Source of the DNA: Rostratula benghalensis
Lineage: Eukaryota > Chordata > Aves > Charadriiformes > Rostratulidae
DNA: 64,000 nt
Assembly (NCBI GenBank): GCA_013399305.1
Contig: VXAI01000138.1
Location: forward strand, 1,212,545-1,276,544
Reading direction: 5' to 3'
The position numbers were made by a program, and so were the translations under genes. Positions 24,201 to 39,200 of the stretch are shown here, one piece after another. The notes beneath the pieces are model-generated. The model was given only the letters and a program-made list of their open reading frames with translations, was not told the origin of the DNA and searched no databases. How positions within the stretch are numbered: position 1 is the stretch's first letter; each line of letters begins with the position of its first letter.

Positions 24201-27200
24201 CCGGCTGGCAGTGACCGCTGCCTCCTCCTTCCACATCCCTCTCAGGGCAGCGTAGGTCTCCAGGTGCTGGTGCACGGTGAGGTCTGGCCAGAGCGGGTCC
24301 TGCTGGGGGCAGCAGCCCAGGCGCCCCGGGGGGGACACAGCTGCCCCCCGGCCCTTCAGCAGCACCTGCACAAACACCCAGACCTCGTGTTATCCTGGGG
24401 GGAATCAACAAAACCCTTGGAAACACTCTAACGTCTGCTCCTGCCTTCTCACATCCTCGTCAGCCACGTGGGAAAGGAAGCCCAGCACCGCCGGAGCCAT
24501 CTCTGCGGCATCGCCTGCAGCCAGGGCAGCCTTTCCCCAAAACCAAACAGTATTTGCTGCCATAAAACTCCAGGTGATAGTACCAACACCAGGCTATCTT
24601 TTCCTAGTCGTGCTTTTTCTGTTTCAAACATTCAGTCCTAAATCTGTAATAGCAATGGCATTTTCCCTCCCCCTCACAGCATTAATCATCCAGCCCCTAA
24701 TTCACATAATTAAGTGATGGATGGCCCAACCCTGGTCACATTCGTTTTCAATTTCCTGGTTTTGCAAAGCTGTTTATGAAGAGTGTTACTTTTTTTTTTT
24801 TTTTTTTTTTTTAAGATGTCAACATTTCTTACAGGGCTGGTGAAATTTTTTGGTGGGTTTCAAAGGCACACCAAAGATTTTGTGTAGCTCACACCCCTAA
24901 ACCCCTAACATTGATTTTGGTGAAAACCAGAATGTGCTCAGAGTAAAAACAACACTTTCTTCTTACTTCAGTAAATGCCCAGGGTTGCCTGTACATAAAC
25001 TCCCTGACTTAAGGGCTGGGTTACCAGCTTGTGTTATCACAACCTTCATTTATAAAGGCATCAAAATCAACCCCCAAACACTCCAGAGGAATCACCCACC
25101 TCCCCAGCAGTCAGCGCTACGTCCCCCGAAATCATGTTTATAGTCGTGCTTTTTCCAGCTCCATTGGGTCCTAAGAGACCTAGGATCTCTCCTAGAACAA
25201 ACATGCAAGAGCTGTTAGTAATAATAGTTGTTAACAGGACTTTCTTCCCTGCATTGCAGACGATATCTGAAAGTACAGTAGGGGAAAGGGCTGTTCATTA
25301 ACATAAATTAACCGTGACCACAGGAACACGGGGGCATAGGATCTGGACACCCACACGAAAGTTCTAACATAAATATGGTCTCCAAAACCTCACATCAGGT
25401 TTTAGAGTCATTCACAGGGGGCACAGCAAAATGCTTGAACCTTTTTTAACACTGAAGGAGAGGTTTTTGACAGCAACGTTCTTCTTTTTCTTAAAGATGG
25501 AGCTGGCTCTCTTGTCTTCATATTCCTTGCGCAAACAGTTGACAACGATAACCGAGTCCTGCGAAGAGATGAAGTGGGAAATAAAAAATCTCCCTCTGTC
25601 CCATGAGACAGCTCATCTGTTCTTGCCATTAAGTATGACTCTTTAAAGAGAAAGTGTTGAAATTAAAAGTCCAGAAACAGAGCAACAGGAAAAAAAAAGA
25701 ATAATAAAAGAATATGTGTGTGTGAAGCAGATGGGAATTAAAATATAGTGCCAGGTAAACTCCTTCTGGTGCCAGAGTGACCGTGGGCTGGGTGGCGAGA
25801 TGTGTTCTTGGACATCAGATCAGTAAATCAGTGGATGAGCTGAGAAAGCAGAGGCAGACTCGAGGGTGGAGAGTGAAAAAGAACACAAGCCAGAGGGCGG
25901 CTTTCACCTCCTCCTGCTGCAGGGAGACCATGGCGCTCCTCACCCGCTCCCTCTCTGCCTGGACTTCTGGGGACTCCTCCCCGGGGGGGTCCCGGTTCTG
26001 GTGGGTGACTGCTCTCCTCTGCTGGATCCTGGGAGTGGAGGAGGAGAGATGGTGTCACTGGGAAAACTCCCCAGAAGGCTCAGATTTACGAGTTTGTTCC
26101 CAGGGCAGCGGCAATGCAGCGCCCTGCACAATCTACTTGAATTCAGGGAGCTGTTCCGCAGCATTTCCTCAAATACTTATTCATGGAAAAAAGAAGGAAA
26201 AAAAAAAATAAATCCCACTGGTGTGCATGAGAAAATACAGGGCAGATTTAATGATTTAACTTTTCTTTCATCACTAAGTATTGGCTGGTGCCCTGCTCGA
26301 TACACGCCAATGATCTCTTCAAGAACTGAAATCCATCGTGTGGGTTTTCAAAGCTATTTTTAGGGTGTTTAACTCCTTGCTGAGACAGCCTTCCATAAAG
26401 GCTGACAACCTAATACTTTTTTACAAATCTTCTCCCTCGTGACTTTGGAGGTCAGTCCCGTGCTGCTGGTGACAGACAGGCAGAGATTGAGCAGTAGCGA
26501 CCCCAGCCTGAGGAAGCTTTAGGGGAGGTCTCCATCCTGCAGACCCCCATGTAAACACAGCTGAAAAGGAGTTAAAATGTGGGGTTTGTAGCTATTGATT
26601 TAGCCAGCTGTAGTGAAATGACCTGAAACCTCAGCTATGAAGCTTAATTTAAAAAAAATTAAAAAATTGCTCAAATCACATTTATTATTCTCTCTAGGAC
26701 ATTGCAGTTCAACTGACCTTCTATTGCAACACACTGGTGGGAATTTGTCTCCAGACACATTCAGGAAAACTCCAGTATGTAAAGTCAGAAACTGCAACGA
26801 CCCAAGGGAATAAGAAAAAAAAATCCCTCCCTTCATTCAATTTCCTCCTCTCCAGATAAGCTGGTTAAAACTAAAAATATGGGCTTTACCTACACTTTGC
26901 AAAATGGTTTTAAGCTCACCCCTCCTCTCCTGCCTCCAGGGGTGAGCCAGGAGGGTCCTGCCGGGCTGCGCAGCACCGAGCCCTCCCCGCAGAGCACGGG
27001 AACCCCAGCTCACAAGGCACCCCCTGCCCAGGACACACCTGAAGATGGGATCCAGTCTTGTAACTGCTTCTCCCTCTCTCATCTCCAAACAGCGCAGCAG
27101 AAGAGCAAAAATCACACAGTGGATGTAAGGCTGAAAAGCAATAATGAGTTAGGTTTCTACAGAGACAAGGTAACAACACATTTGGTTAATTTTAATTACA

Positions 27201-30200
27201 CGGGGATGCAGGGACCTATCTCATTTACTTCAGCTGTTGGAAAGGTAATCATATAGGTCCAAAAGGGGAAGAAGTTAAATTGATGCTTTGCATAAATTTC
27301 CATCTCATTTGCAAAAGCCTTGACTTCAGTGCTGCAGTTTTAGCTCAGATAATGCACACCCCAACAGATATCCCACGGGATCAGAGATGACATCATTCTT
27401 TTGTAGAGGCAGCATTAGACTGATGAGTTGATTAATAATATCTCTGCCTTGTACCTGAGCTCCACTTAAATCCCCCACCACTTTCCCACACAGGGTACAG
27501 CATCCAGAGCACGAGTACATGACCACCGGGATTTACCTCCCCTGCCAACATTTAATGGGAAACTTGGCCACATAATCCATGCTTTCTTTATGGGGAGAGT
27601 TATACAAGCCCAGAACAAGTCCATCTCATTAGAACAGTCATCCTTTCCCAAATAACCACCATCAAACCACTCCTTACTGCAAAGACAGTGACGGAGACGT
27701 GATTCGAGGACTCAAGAAGATCAGTATCGTGAAAAAATGAGAAACGCTACAAGAGAAAAATATCAGTCAATTAGAAAAATTCCTCAGCACAGTGTGCCTC
27801 AGCAGAGGGCTGGAGCAAGCAAGGCAGGTGGGGATTCTTAGCTTTTCCCCAGGGTGGAATAAAGGAGCTTTGATCTGTGCTTATTTTTGGGGGTTGATGC
27901 TGCCTCAAAGAGCTGCAGCTTCCTTGGCTACAGTTCATCCAGAGGTGCCTCAACTCCTCCAGGTGAGAGGGACCTTTTCCACCATGGCTTCTCTCTTCCC
28001 AGTCCTTCCACCTCCTTCTGTCAGGCTCCCTTCATCCCTCCAGGTCTTCCCACTCCACCACCTTCCCCTCCCATGCTACCCTGGCTGCCAAAATACAGTC
28101 ACCATAACAGAGCTTTTGTGTTATCACAACCTAAATAAAGCAAAAAAACCCCAAACCCAGAATCAAACAATGGATTAAGAAGTCAAGTCTCGGTCCCTTC
28201 CCTCACTCCACAGAATGGAACTTTTCCTCTCCTGGTGTCTTTTCTCACTGTCTTTTTGGCAATTTGAGACAGGGAATTTGGAAAGCACCTCTTGCTTTTC
28301 CAGTTTGCACCACTTGGACCATTATTGAATTTAGCAGGACATGTTCACTTACTGGTGTAGTAAAGATCAACCAGCCCAGAGGTGGAAACACAGGAATTAA
28401 AATTGAGAAGATAAAGTAAAGTGTGTTGTGTAAGTCACTGATCATATAGAGAGTGAAATTCACCTGGAATAAAGCAGAAAAGGTATTTACAATATTAATG
28501 TATTGTTGCTAAAAAATAGGCTATTTGTTACCAGTTTAGGTTATTCTGCTGAATATCAGTATTTTTGAAGTGAAACTCAAGTGGCAGAATGTGTAAATCA
28601 AACGCTTCAGAGCAAAGGTTCTCTTCCCTTCAACTTACCAGGGTGAAGATGAAAGACCAGATGTAACGATTGCTTCGCCCCGTGCAAAATTTAAAGGCGA
28701 TTAAATAGGTGAGGAGGACAAGGGATATTCCATAACCCATGGCACAGGTGATCTGGAGAGAGAGCCGAGGGTCAGTGACTGGGAGATGGATGTGGGTATG
28801 GGAAGACCTGCCTAGGGCAACCCATTTGGATTAAAGTAGTTACTGCAAGATCTCACTGAGAGGTGGGGAGGGGGGAATTTGTGCCTGGCTGCTGTCCCGC
28901 AGGCAGAGAGCTCACCAGGAGCAGGATGGTGGTGGCTGACAAGGGGCAGATGCGGTTGAAGAGCAGCAGGATCCCAAACATGAGGCACACCAGGGTCCAG
29001 AAAAGCGGGACGTCCACCAGTGCCTGCCCACACCAGTATGCTGAGGGGAAGAGCCCCGCCAGCCGCAGCTGGGCACGAGCTCCGAGCTGCAGAACAAATG
29101 GGAAAAGGGAAGGGATCCAGCAGAGCCCAAAAAATCATTCCTGCTCCTCCTCCTCCATTACCCTCCCTCCTCCCATCCCTGGCTGAGCCTTCCCCTCCCT
29201 TCCACGCACTTTAGTGTTGTTTACAAACAAATCATTCTTAAAAAGAAGAAAGAAAGAAAAATAAATAATCATCATCATGACCCCAAAATCTTTAACACCC
29301 AAATTGTCCCGAGCCCAAGCTGATTCCCTGAGATGCAGGGTAACACACTTTGGTACAATGTTCTACTCATGTGGCTGTTCTTCTTCTAGGATCCTGTCCA
29401 GAAACGCCAGCCATCCCACCAGGGTGCCAACTGCTACCCAGAGTCATCACATTTGCATTCATTTTTCTGGGTGTAAAATCACTTTCCGTGCATGCTTTTT
29501 ACCTTGTAATCCTCCATGCTGCTCACTGCAAAGTAAGGAGGCAAACCAGCAGCCAAAATCAGCAAGTAGCCGAGACAGATGAAAAAAACATCGCTCTTTA
29601 TCTCCGGGGTTTGTGTCTGCGGAGTGGAAATGCAGGAGGCATCAGTAATCCACAGCTGCCCAGGGAAAACCTGGCTGGGTCAGTGCTCATAGGATGACTA
29701 AACAGGCAAGTGAGCAGTAACACTCACAGTAAATAATTTGTGTTTTAGAAGGCAAACTAAAGCGATGAACAAAAGCATTTAGGCAAAAAACATTTGAGTT
29801 ACTGTAAACTGTTGAGGATGGAGACTACCTTTTTGATGCTTATTCTCACCAGGTGGATGCCAAAGCAAGGCAGTGCTTGCAGGTATTATTGCTATATTCC
29901 TACCTATTGCCACAGAGCACAGGATTTCATGTCTTTCATACCAAACTCCTATAGAGCTCTTAAACACTGCAGAAAAAACCCTCTCATTAAATAGCCCTGG
30001 TTTTGATGGCTGAGAATGCCCCCAGCAGTTGCACCACTGACCATCCAACCACATTTCCATCCGGTCCTTGTCACTCCAGCAGGGCTATTTCAGTTAATTT
30101 TCACCGGGGAAGGCAGGAGACTCACGCCATAGAAGGGTTCACTCCAGACGCGGATGCGCGCGGTGGAGTTGAAGAGCCTCAGGAAGGCGTTGCTGAGGAT

Positions 30201-33200
30201 GTTCACGAGCACGGGGAAGCAGTTGATGGGCTCCACGCTGCACATGACGGTGAACCGGTAGCTCTGAAGATGGAAGAGCACAAGAGGTTACCTCCACATG
30301 GGAAAAGAGGTGCGAGGAGGAGGCGGTGGCCACAGGAAGGGCTTTGGAGGAAAGCCAGGAGAAATGCAATCAGAGAGATTCACTGAAGAGCGGGAACAGG
30401 GAGACCTGGAAGTGCACTACCAGGTACCAGGAGCACAATGAGCAGTAAAGACAGCAATTTCCAGAGAAAAGCACAGAAGACCTGCATTAATGCTTTTCTG
30501 TGAAGATCACTCCAGAAAAACACGCAGTGGAAAGAACCAAATATAGTCCAGGCTTCCCACAGTGTTACTGCCTTGATATTTAATATGTCAAATAAACATT
30601 CTCCCTTTTGCTGTGTGTGCATTTCCCTGTGCCTCATTTAAACACATTTCAGAAAATCCTGTTGAAGAACAGGGTGAAAGAAGAGAAAAAAATATCACTC
30701 ACCTTGCCTTCCAGGGATATTTTTATAGCTCCATTATGTAGCGGAATGCTTGTGATATTTTCCTCAAGAGTTATTTCTGGGATTATGTTTTGAGTCCTCA
30801 AAGCAGCAATGAAATCCTCAATTTCTGATCCTGAAATCAAGTCAAAAAACTTTGTTTTCCTCTAAATAGAAACAGTTTCTTACAGACAGGTTCCCACTTG
30901 CAAAGAAGAGGTATGTTAAAAAAAAATAATTCAAATCTAAGCAAACTTACTGTCTCTATTCTAATTAAATCACTTAAACAAAATATATGTTTCCATGGTT
31001 TGTTTATTGCCTTTTCACTCTTTTAAATGTCAGCTATTCAGTCATCACCACCGATATTGGGTTTGCTTTTGATGAAGAGAAAACACTTCCCAAAGCCACA
31101 AGTATATAAAGGAACAGGCAGAAAGAGTAAGGCAAGGCAGGTCTATCAACTCTGAGAGGACTCAGAGTGGTGCAGAAAGCCAATCAACATCACTTCTTCA
31201 CCTGTATCATTGAAGATGAGGAGATTTGTTGACTTATTTTGAATTTTCTCTGCAGTGGGAAGAAAATACGAGCTAGCCGTGATTTCCCAGTTGCTGGCGC
31301 TGTCCCACAGTTGAAATCCAATGAAAATCATAAGCATTGGAAGGATAAACATTCCAAAGAACAGGAATCTAGGTGGAAAAACAGACCACACGTGGGTCCA
31401 GGGGAATGCCACCTTTAACAAACTGTGTGATTTACGTTGAGAGAGGCAAGGAGAAATTTAAAACTTAAGCAATTCAGGGCTCTGCCTGTGAATTTTAACT
31501 GTCCTTATTACTGCAGCTTTTAAACATTTCCCACCAAGTTTTTAGCTTCCAAACCCCTCCGCTAGTACTTAAGCCTTCTCCCAGTCACTCAGAGGAACGA
31601 CCAGACCCTTTGGAAAGCACCGAGCCAGCAGGAGGGCTGCAGGCCGGGCGAGAGCCTCCATACTTACATGGACCTGAGGAACTTTCCATCGTGCTTTAGT
31701 TTTAGGAAGCGAACTCTCGTCACGGCACACACTTGCTGCCTCCAGAGCGCCATCCCGCTCAATTCCACGCTCCCCTGTTCGGAAAACACCAGGAGGCTTT
31801 GGTCCCTCTCCTCGAGGTCTCCATCTTCTGCGTGTTCACCACGAGAAACATCCATCATTACCCACAAAGAGCAAAGGACACGTTTAAATGCAATCAGTCA
31901 ACACGGATCCTCTCTTCTGAACAGAGGAACACTTTTGTTTTTAGCAGAAAAGAAGTAAGGGCAGAGAAAACGGGCCATAATTTATCCAGGACAGAGTTTA
32001 TGTTGGTGAATTCAGACTGGCTGGACCTGCAATTGTACAGCAACACATCTGGCATCTTCACTGGCCTTCTGGCCAGCTTCTCTCTTTTCTACTTTCTGAT
32101 CTGCCCTTCAAAAGCAAATGCCCTTCCAACATCAGTCTTAATTCATGTGATTAAAAGCTTGTGGGAAGTTGAGGCTGGATCACCTAGACTTCAAGAAGAC
32201 ATCCTTTACTAAAAGAGAGATGAATATAACTGCAACTCTTGACCTACCAAAATCTACCAAAATCCACATTTACTAGAAACTCATTAGATATTCAATTAAA
32301 ACACATGTATATATGGAGCCTTAATTGCAAATGGGAGTTAACATTTTACCTTCTTGACCAACAGCATCCTCACCCTCCAGTTTCAGGAAAACATCTTCTA
32401 AGGTTGTCCTGCTAACTTCATAATTAACAACCCCTTGCAGAAGACTGCTCTCGAGGTGGCTGAACAGATCTGCAGGACAGAAGCAGCCAAACTCAGCCCA
32501 GAGACCCAGGCTGGTGTTGAGCAGAAGCTCAGACTAGCATCATCAGCACTGTACGTTCTAGCGTTCACATCCTTAATCTCTGGAATTCAAATGCTGTGGC
32601 AAAATTATTGTGCTCTTTAGAGGTAAGTAGAAAATTCAGAGTTCCTGATTCCATGGGCTTTCCTGCTGGGAGAAATCTCATCCTGAAACCAGAGGAGACT
32701 CAGTGGATTTTAGTTTGTGGAATAGTTGATGGATTTTTTGTTCACCCACAGTATTGATATTTGCAGGGCCATTAGAGGTTTGCTCTAAAGCTGATGTTTG
32801 TGCAGCTCTGACCTTCCTAATCCCGTGGAGTGTGGGCCAGGGAATACAGTTATTCCCTTCCCAGCAACTTCCCTTCCTGCTTCTCCCACCCCTTGGTTTC
32901 CCTTTACAACCCTGGCACAACGATGGGCTTTTTCCTACCTGGGAAGCTGTCGGTGTTTTCCAGGGGTAGCAGATACCCCAGCTCCCCCTGTTTCCGTCCC
33001 GCGAGCACGGCACCGGGGACGTACTGTCTGACCAGGGATGAAGTAAGCTCAGGGTCACACACCTCATTTATGTGCATCCTGTTTGTGGGGAAAAAAGCAA
33101 TCGCTGTAATATTAAATGAGGAAAATAAAAAAAAAAAATAAAAATGCACACATCATCCACTGAAAATACAAAGCCAGTGGTTGTTCTTCACACTGTGGGG

Positions 33201-36200
33201 AAACCTCCAAAACTGGGCAGAAATTCAGTGGAAATTTTTGTAGACATCTGCAGTGCCCCTGGTTTTGCCATGTGTGTGAGAAATAGCTGAGGTTAAGAGT
33301 AATGATCCTGGCCAACACTGCTAAACCAAGAGCTTAGAAATTGAAATCCAAAGAAAAAACAACTTTGCATTAAAGCCGTTGGCCGCCACTTGGGCACCAC
33401 AGAGAATGTGGAAATCGCAGATCATTTTACTCTGGTCCCCTTTTGGCTGCGATGGAGGTTGCAAAGTCATTTTTGCTGGATGCTCAGAGCTTTCAGGACC
33501 GGGTTCCAAAGAAAAGCAAGTTGCTGTCCAAAGCAAGGTATTTCTGGCAGGCTCAACAGCCTTCTAATTGGAATTGTCAAGATTTCTATTACTCTGTATA
33601 GAAACTCTGTAGAGACACGGACTCTAGAGGAAAACACATCAGATAGAAGCTTTTCACAAAAAGAGTGATGACCAAAAAGAAAAGGATTTACCTTAAGTGG
33701 TAGCCAATTCCCCATTTTCTCTTCAAGTACAGCGATGAGCCAGCACACTGTAATCTCCCGTTTGAGAGGAAAGCTTTCCGATCTAAGGAGGGATGAACAC
33801 AAAGGATTTAGGGGGGATTTACAACAGTGCAGTAGGCTGACCTCACTCTGCTCCTTCTGAACTCAACGCACATTTTTATAACGAAGTCGAGAGGAGTAAA
33901 ACCAGCCAGTGCTGATGGGATTTTTTCTTTTTGAACTGCTGCCTTTCTCCTGAGCATCAAGGTTAATCTTTTAATTACGTATTCTTAGAGTCTTGTGGAA
34001 AATTTCCCATGCAGCTCAGGAGCATAAGGAAATAGGAAAGATATTAATTTGAACAATATCAGTAATTTGTGTGGGAACTGCTAGTGGTACATCCAGGTAA
34101 TGTGCAATTGCTTCATGCTGAAGCAGAGCCCTTGGAAGGGCACACCAGGCCACTCTTAGCCTTCCCCCGGGCTGGGCTGGGTGGTCGCTGTCAGACAAAA
34201 CGTGCCCAGAGAGCACAGAGTGCATCGTGGCAGGACCCACACCCGGGCTCTGCAATGGGAAACCCTCATTTCCAAACCGTAGGTCAACCACCCTATGAAA
34301 ACCTGGGCTCACCAGCGTGAGCATCAGCCTCCTCCATGGACTGGGTTGTGAAGAGGGTCACGCGTCCAGCCTGGCGCTCCTTCAGAAGACTCCAGACGTG
34401 GTGCCTGGAGCAGGGATCCAGCCCAGCGGTCGGCTCGTCTAAAAGCAACACCTGCAAAAGCAAATAAGATCAGAAGCCCACGCGTCCAATCCAGCTTTTC
34501 CATGCTTACATCATTATTTTTAGTTCATGCTTTTATGATCTCACTCTAAGAATAAAATGCATCCTCAGATGTCAGCCATTTTTATTGCTGTTTCTCCTAT
34601 TACAATATTATTATTACCCTTTTTATTTAAAATATGGTTCTTGACCTATGATTCTTGACCTAAAAATCCTTGATTTTTCCAGCAGCCAAGTGAATTAGTA
34701 GGTCAGCAGACCCAGGGTGCCAGGGGACTGCATTCCAAATCAAAATGCAAAACTATGTGCTAAAGCAGTCTGCAGTGTGTATGTGTGAATGTGACCGGCC
34801 CCTACCTGGGGATTCCCTAAAATTGCAATTCCAAGAGAGAGTTTTCTTTGTTGTCCCCCACTCAAAGCGCTGGCCTGGACATCCTGAAGGTTGGTGAGGT
34901 CCAGCATCCCAAGGACTTTCTGCACCTTGACGACATACAAAGACAAGAGCCAGATTTCTAAAGCACTGCTTACATTTTAGTTCTTACATGGCTACACACA
35001 GCACAGGAACGTATAACTTCAGGATTTAAAACTTAACTACTTTAAGTGGCTTTGCTCAGAGACAAGTCCTGCAAGTCTGAATTCTATCTGACCATATCAT
35101 AAGGAAAAGAAAGAACTGAAAAAAACACTTCTCCCCTAAATTAGAGTTGTTCTTGGCTCCACAGAACAAGATGCAGGTGATAATCTTTTATAAAGAAAGC
35201 TCAAAGTGTTGGAGATGCTGTAAAACAGAGGCCAGACAAGCACATACCAACCTCTTGCTCTACTTCCTTCTGTTGAATCCCTTTGACGTGAGCAAAAGTT
35301 CTCAGATTTTCCTTCACTGTTAAGGCTTCAAAATGCAAATTGAACTGGGGGCAAATCCCAACCAGTGCCTGGATTCCCTCCATATCCTGGACTTCAGACA
35401 CTTTGTAGTTGTATATAGTTGCAGAACCTGCACGGAGGAATGAAGACACCAAATTTCATGCTGTACAGTGTTTCTCAGTAACAAGGGGACAGCAGACCCT
35501 GCTGGATCTTCATACCTTTGATATTTATCCTGGCATTGTGGGTGTTTCTCAAGTGTTTAAAAACAAAACTTCAAACTAACTTTGTTTTGTCCAAAGATTT
35601 TCAAAAATACTTCAGAGCACCGAATCTCTCCCTTAGGAAGACTTATTTCCTACAGGTTGCAGCTCATGGGAAACATCAGGCCACGCAGATGGAGAAATCA
35701 CCATCTGTGTGCACTTGCACACATGAGCCTATTCACAAGGGATGCTTCAGCCCTGAAGATCAAGTTGGAGGAACAATCTGCACTGACAACAAGCCAGACT
35801 GAATAACTGAAGGAAAAGTTGGGTTTTTTGCATCTTTACTCCCTTAACACTTGAAAAAAAACCAAACAGCTTCTCCTCTCCAGCACTCAGGTCCAGCATC
35901 ATACCTGCTGAAGGCTTGGAAAATCCACTGAGCACATTTAAAAGAGCAGTTTTTCCAGATCTGCTGTGACCAAGTAAGGCAGTGATCTGGCCTTCATAAA
36001 TATTTAAGGACAAACCTGGAACAGAAAGAGGATAACATTAGGCTGGAAGTTTGTGAGAAACAGACTTGTACCTGTAGCTCGATGGCAAGTATGGCTGAGG
36101 AGGAACATTTATTTTGGGTTTGGGAGGCAAACCCACAGCTTTAAAAACACAGGTTGCCTCTTCAGATGTTAGAACTAAAGTTAATAAGGCACTTGCAGCC

Positions 36201-39200
36201 ATGTCTTGATTGAATTGAGGGAACAAGAGAATTAACTCCAATATTAAGAGTTCTGGCTTCTGGATTCTATGAGGTTCATAACCTTGTATTTTAGCAGGGC
36301 CCAAGAGAGAGTCCACAGAGAGAGAAGAGCCCATAGCCCTTCCAATGCACGAGATTTCAAGAGATTTCAAAGCAGCCCAACTTTGATATCCCCTTTCTTT
36401 TTGAAAAAACAGCCTTATTTTTTAGTTTTGTGGGTTGTTTGTGTTGGTGTTTTGGGGTTCTGTTTGGTTTTGGGTCTTTGTTTGGGGTTTTTTTACTCAA
36501 TATAAGCATTGGAGACAATACTGGTATTTTCAGTCACTTGGAGCTCTTGTTAAACACGGGAATTTACCAAATACCCCACAGTCTATGCTATGACTGTGCC
36601 AAGTCCTTGCACACCCATGGGTGGCAGACGTGCAAATGCTGGGGGAGCACTCCTCAGGCAGTGACACAGACTCAGCTATAGCCAGGGACCAAAAACCCAA
36701 GTCTTTCTTTGCCTAAAAGAGTTTAAATTTTGAGAGGGAGGTTAGAGAGGTGATTTTTAAAGTGGTTCATGGCTGCAAAACACTGCTTTTAAGGAGACTT
36801 CTGCTGTTGCAGCAAATAATAAATAGTAGTTTTCCTGGAGTGAACAGGAAGGTAACAACCTGGTAGAAATTTGTCAGTAATTTACCCCAGCAGAAATAAC
36901 CCCTGCATAATGCATTTTAACAGTGCTGGAGGCAGAGTTAAGTACATCCAGTCCATTTCAAAACAGCTTGGGTTCATATATAGTGAAAAATGGAATTAAA
37001 AGTATTCCAAAACCTCTCTTACCCCTTAAAGCTTCGGTTCTCTTGTTCTTCTTCTTGTATATTTTTTTAATATTGTTTAGTCTACATGAAAGAGAAGCAA
37101 GCCATTATTATTGAATCTCACAATTTTTGGCGCATTTTCTCCACCTCGTATTAACCTTTGAAAACTACTGGAAGAATATTTCTCAACCCCCTCCTCAAAC
37201 TGGTCCTGCTTGTTACCACTGAGGGTTAGGTAATTCCATCTGAAGGAATTGATTAATATAACAAATTTCTAGTCCATTTAAAAACAAACTAAAGTACTTT
37301 TCTAAAAGATATGTAAAAGGTTTTAAAATCAAACTCAGCGAACGCTTTGTGAACGAAGCTGGAGGCCCTAGGGAATGAGAAAATTTGTGGTCGTAGAATG
37401 AAAAGTGATGACTTTTAGCTATTATTTTAGCATACTTCTATTTGCTTTCTAGTAATAAGCAATGGGCAGCAGCAGCAAGGGGCCAAACCAGCCTCATAAG
37501 GGTGGAAATAACAGTATTTTATGCAACACACTCCAGCAGCACTTTCTTAAAGCAGGCGGTGAAGGGGAACAGGGTCACTGCTGCCGCCATGCAAGGAGGA
37601 AATTGCAGGGCATCAAGTCAGTCCCTGGCACAGAAGATTCCCCTGTGCCCAATACATGTCCACATCCAGCTCTGGAGAAGAACAATACACTGAACAAGCC
37701 CTCCCTTTCATGTATTTTCCATTAACCTTATCTGTATGTGTTGGGTGGCTCAGTTTAACGTGGACTCTCCAGAGTCCAACACGTCACACTCTAGAGTGGA
37801 ACAGAATGTGTACCTTTACATTTTTCATGCCTACAGGAGTCGTTACCTGATGGCTTCCTTCCCATCAAAGCCCGGAGGCATCGGCTCGATGTTATTGCTG
37901 AGGATGGGGTCGTGGCTGCTCTCGCTGACCGCTCGCACCCCCACGTACCCCGTCCTGGGCTGGAACCAGTACGATGGTCTCAGGAAGAAGGAAAGCGGAT
38001 ACGGCACTCCGTACTTGCCTTGTTCAGAAAGAAAGGAGGTGAAATGTCAACCAAGAACTGCTACGTGTCAACTCAACTTTGATAAATGCCACATCCAGCC
38101 ACCTCTTCCCCTACAGCTGCAGAATACAGCCTTTGAGCGGTGTGAATGGATTGGTCCTGCAGAGTTATCCACTCCTCCATGTCTGCAAATGCAGGGGGGC
38201 AACAATCATAGTGAAGACCTCATTGACCACCTCTCTGGCCCTGAAGTTAGATGAAAATCAGGTCAAGTCCTACAATATCCTTTAAAACCCCACACAGGAT
38301 CTCAGTGCCTCACTGCAGAGTTTAAACATTAAATCTTTTTTTGGTGCCTGCTTTTGACATAGGGCCAAACAAAGTAGCTTCATGCACCCAGCTTCTGGGA
38401 AAATGGGGTTCTTCCCAATCATTTTTTCCCAAGAAATGCAGCAAATGCAGTTTTCAGCCCCTCACATAAGATGGCACAGCTCATGGCTGTTAAGATGCCA
38501 TCCCACAACTTGACCAGCTCACTACTGGGACACCTTCTTTGTTGCTCCACATACATTACAGCTTTCCCAGCTCCACCCCACCACTTCTGTGGTACCTTTC
38601 CCTCTGTGACAGGAGAGGATCATAGAAGAAAAATGCAAGGACATTTGTATTCTTTCCCTCACATCTCTACTTACCAGGCAAAACCTTATCGAAGTAGATG
38701 GCCAGCAGCAAATACAAGACACTATCAAGGGTCAGTACAATGTACAGGTTAAAGAAAGGGTACAATTCTGGTGCAAAGGCTGGTCCGTATTTTTCTAATT
38801 TTACCATCTAGGAGGAAAAAAAAAAAATGCACAAGTCAGATGCAACACATCTTTTAGCCAGAAACACGACGTGTTGACCACAAGTATCAGGAGTGCTTCA
38901 CTGAGCAAATTCAAGATTGTGCAGAAGAAGTTACTACACCAGGAGAGCGATGCACACAGTATTTGCTGGGGCAGCTTTTCAAGACCTCACTGTTCTTCCA
39001 CATCTTAGTACCCCCACCAGACACCTCCCACTGCTGCAATAATTTTCCAGAGATGAAAATTTAGTGTATATACAGAGCCAGTAAAATTCGTGATGCAGTT
39101 GGGAGTCTAACTATATCTGTCATGAAATAGCATGTACTTTGTGGAGTCAAGTTTTCTTTTTACAAAGCATCTAAGGGCAGAGGGACATGATTAAGGGTCA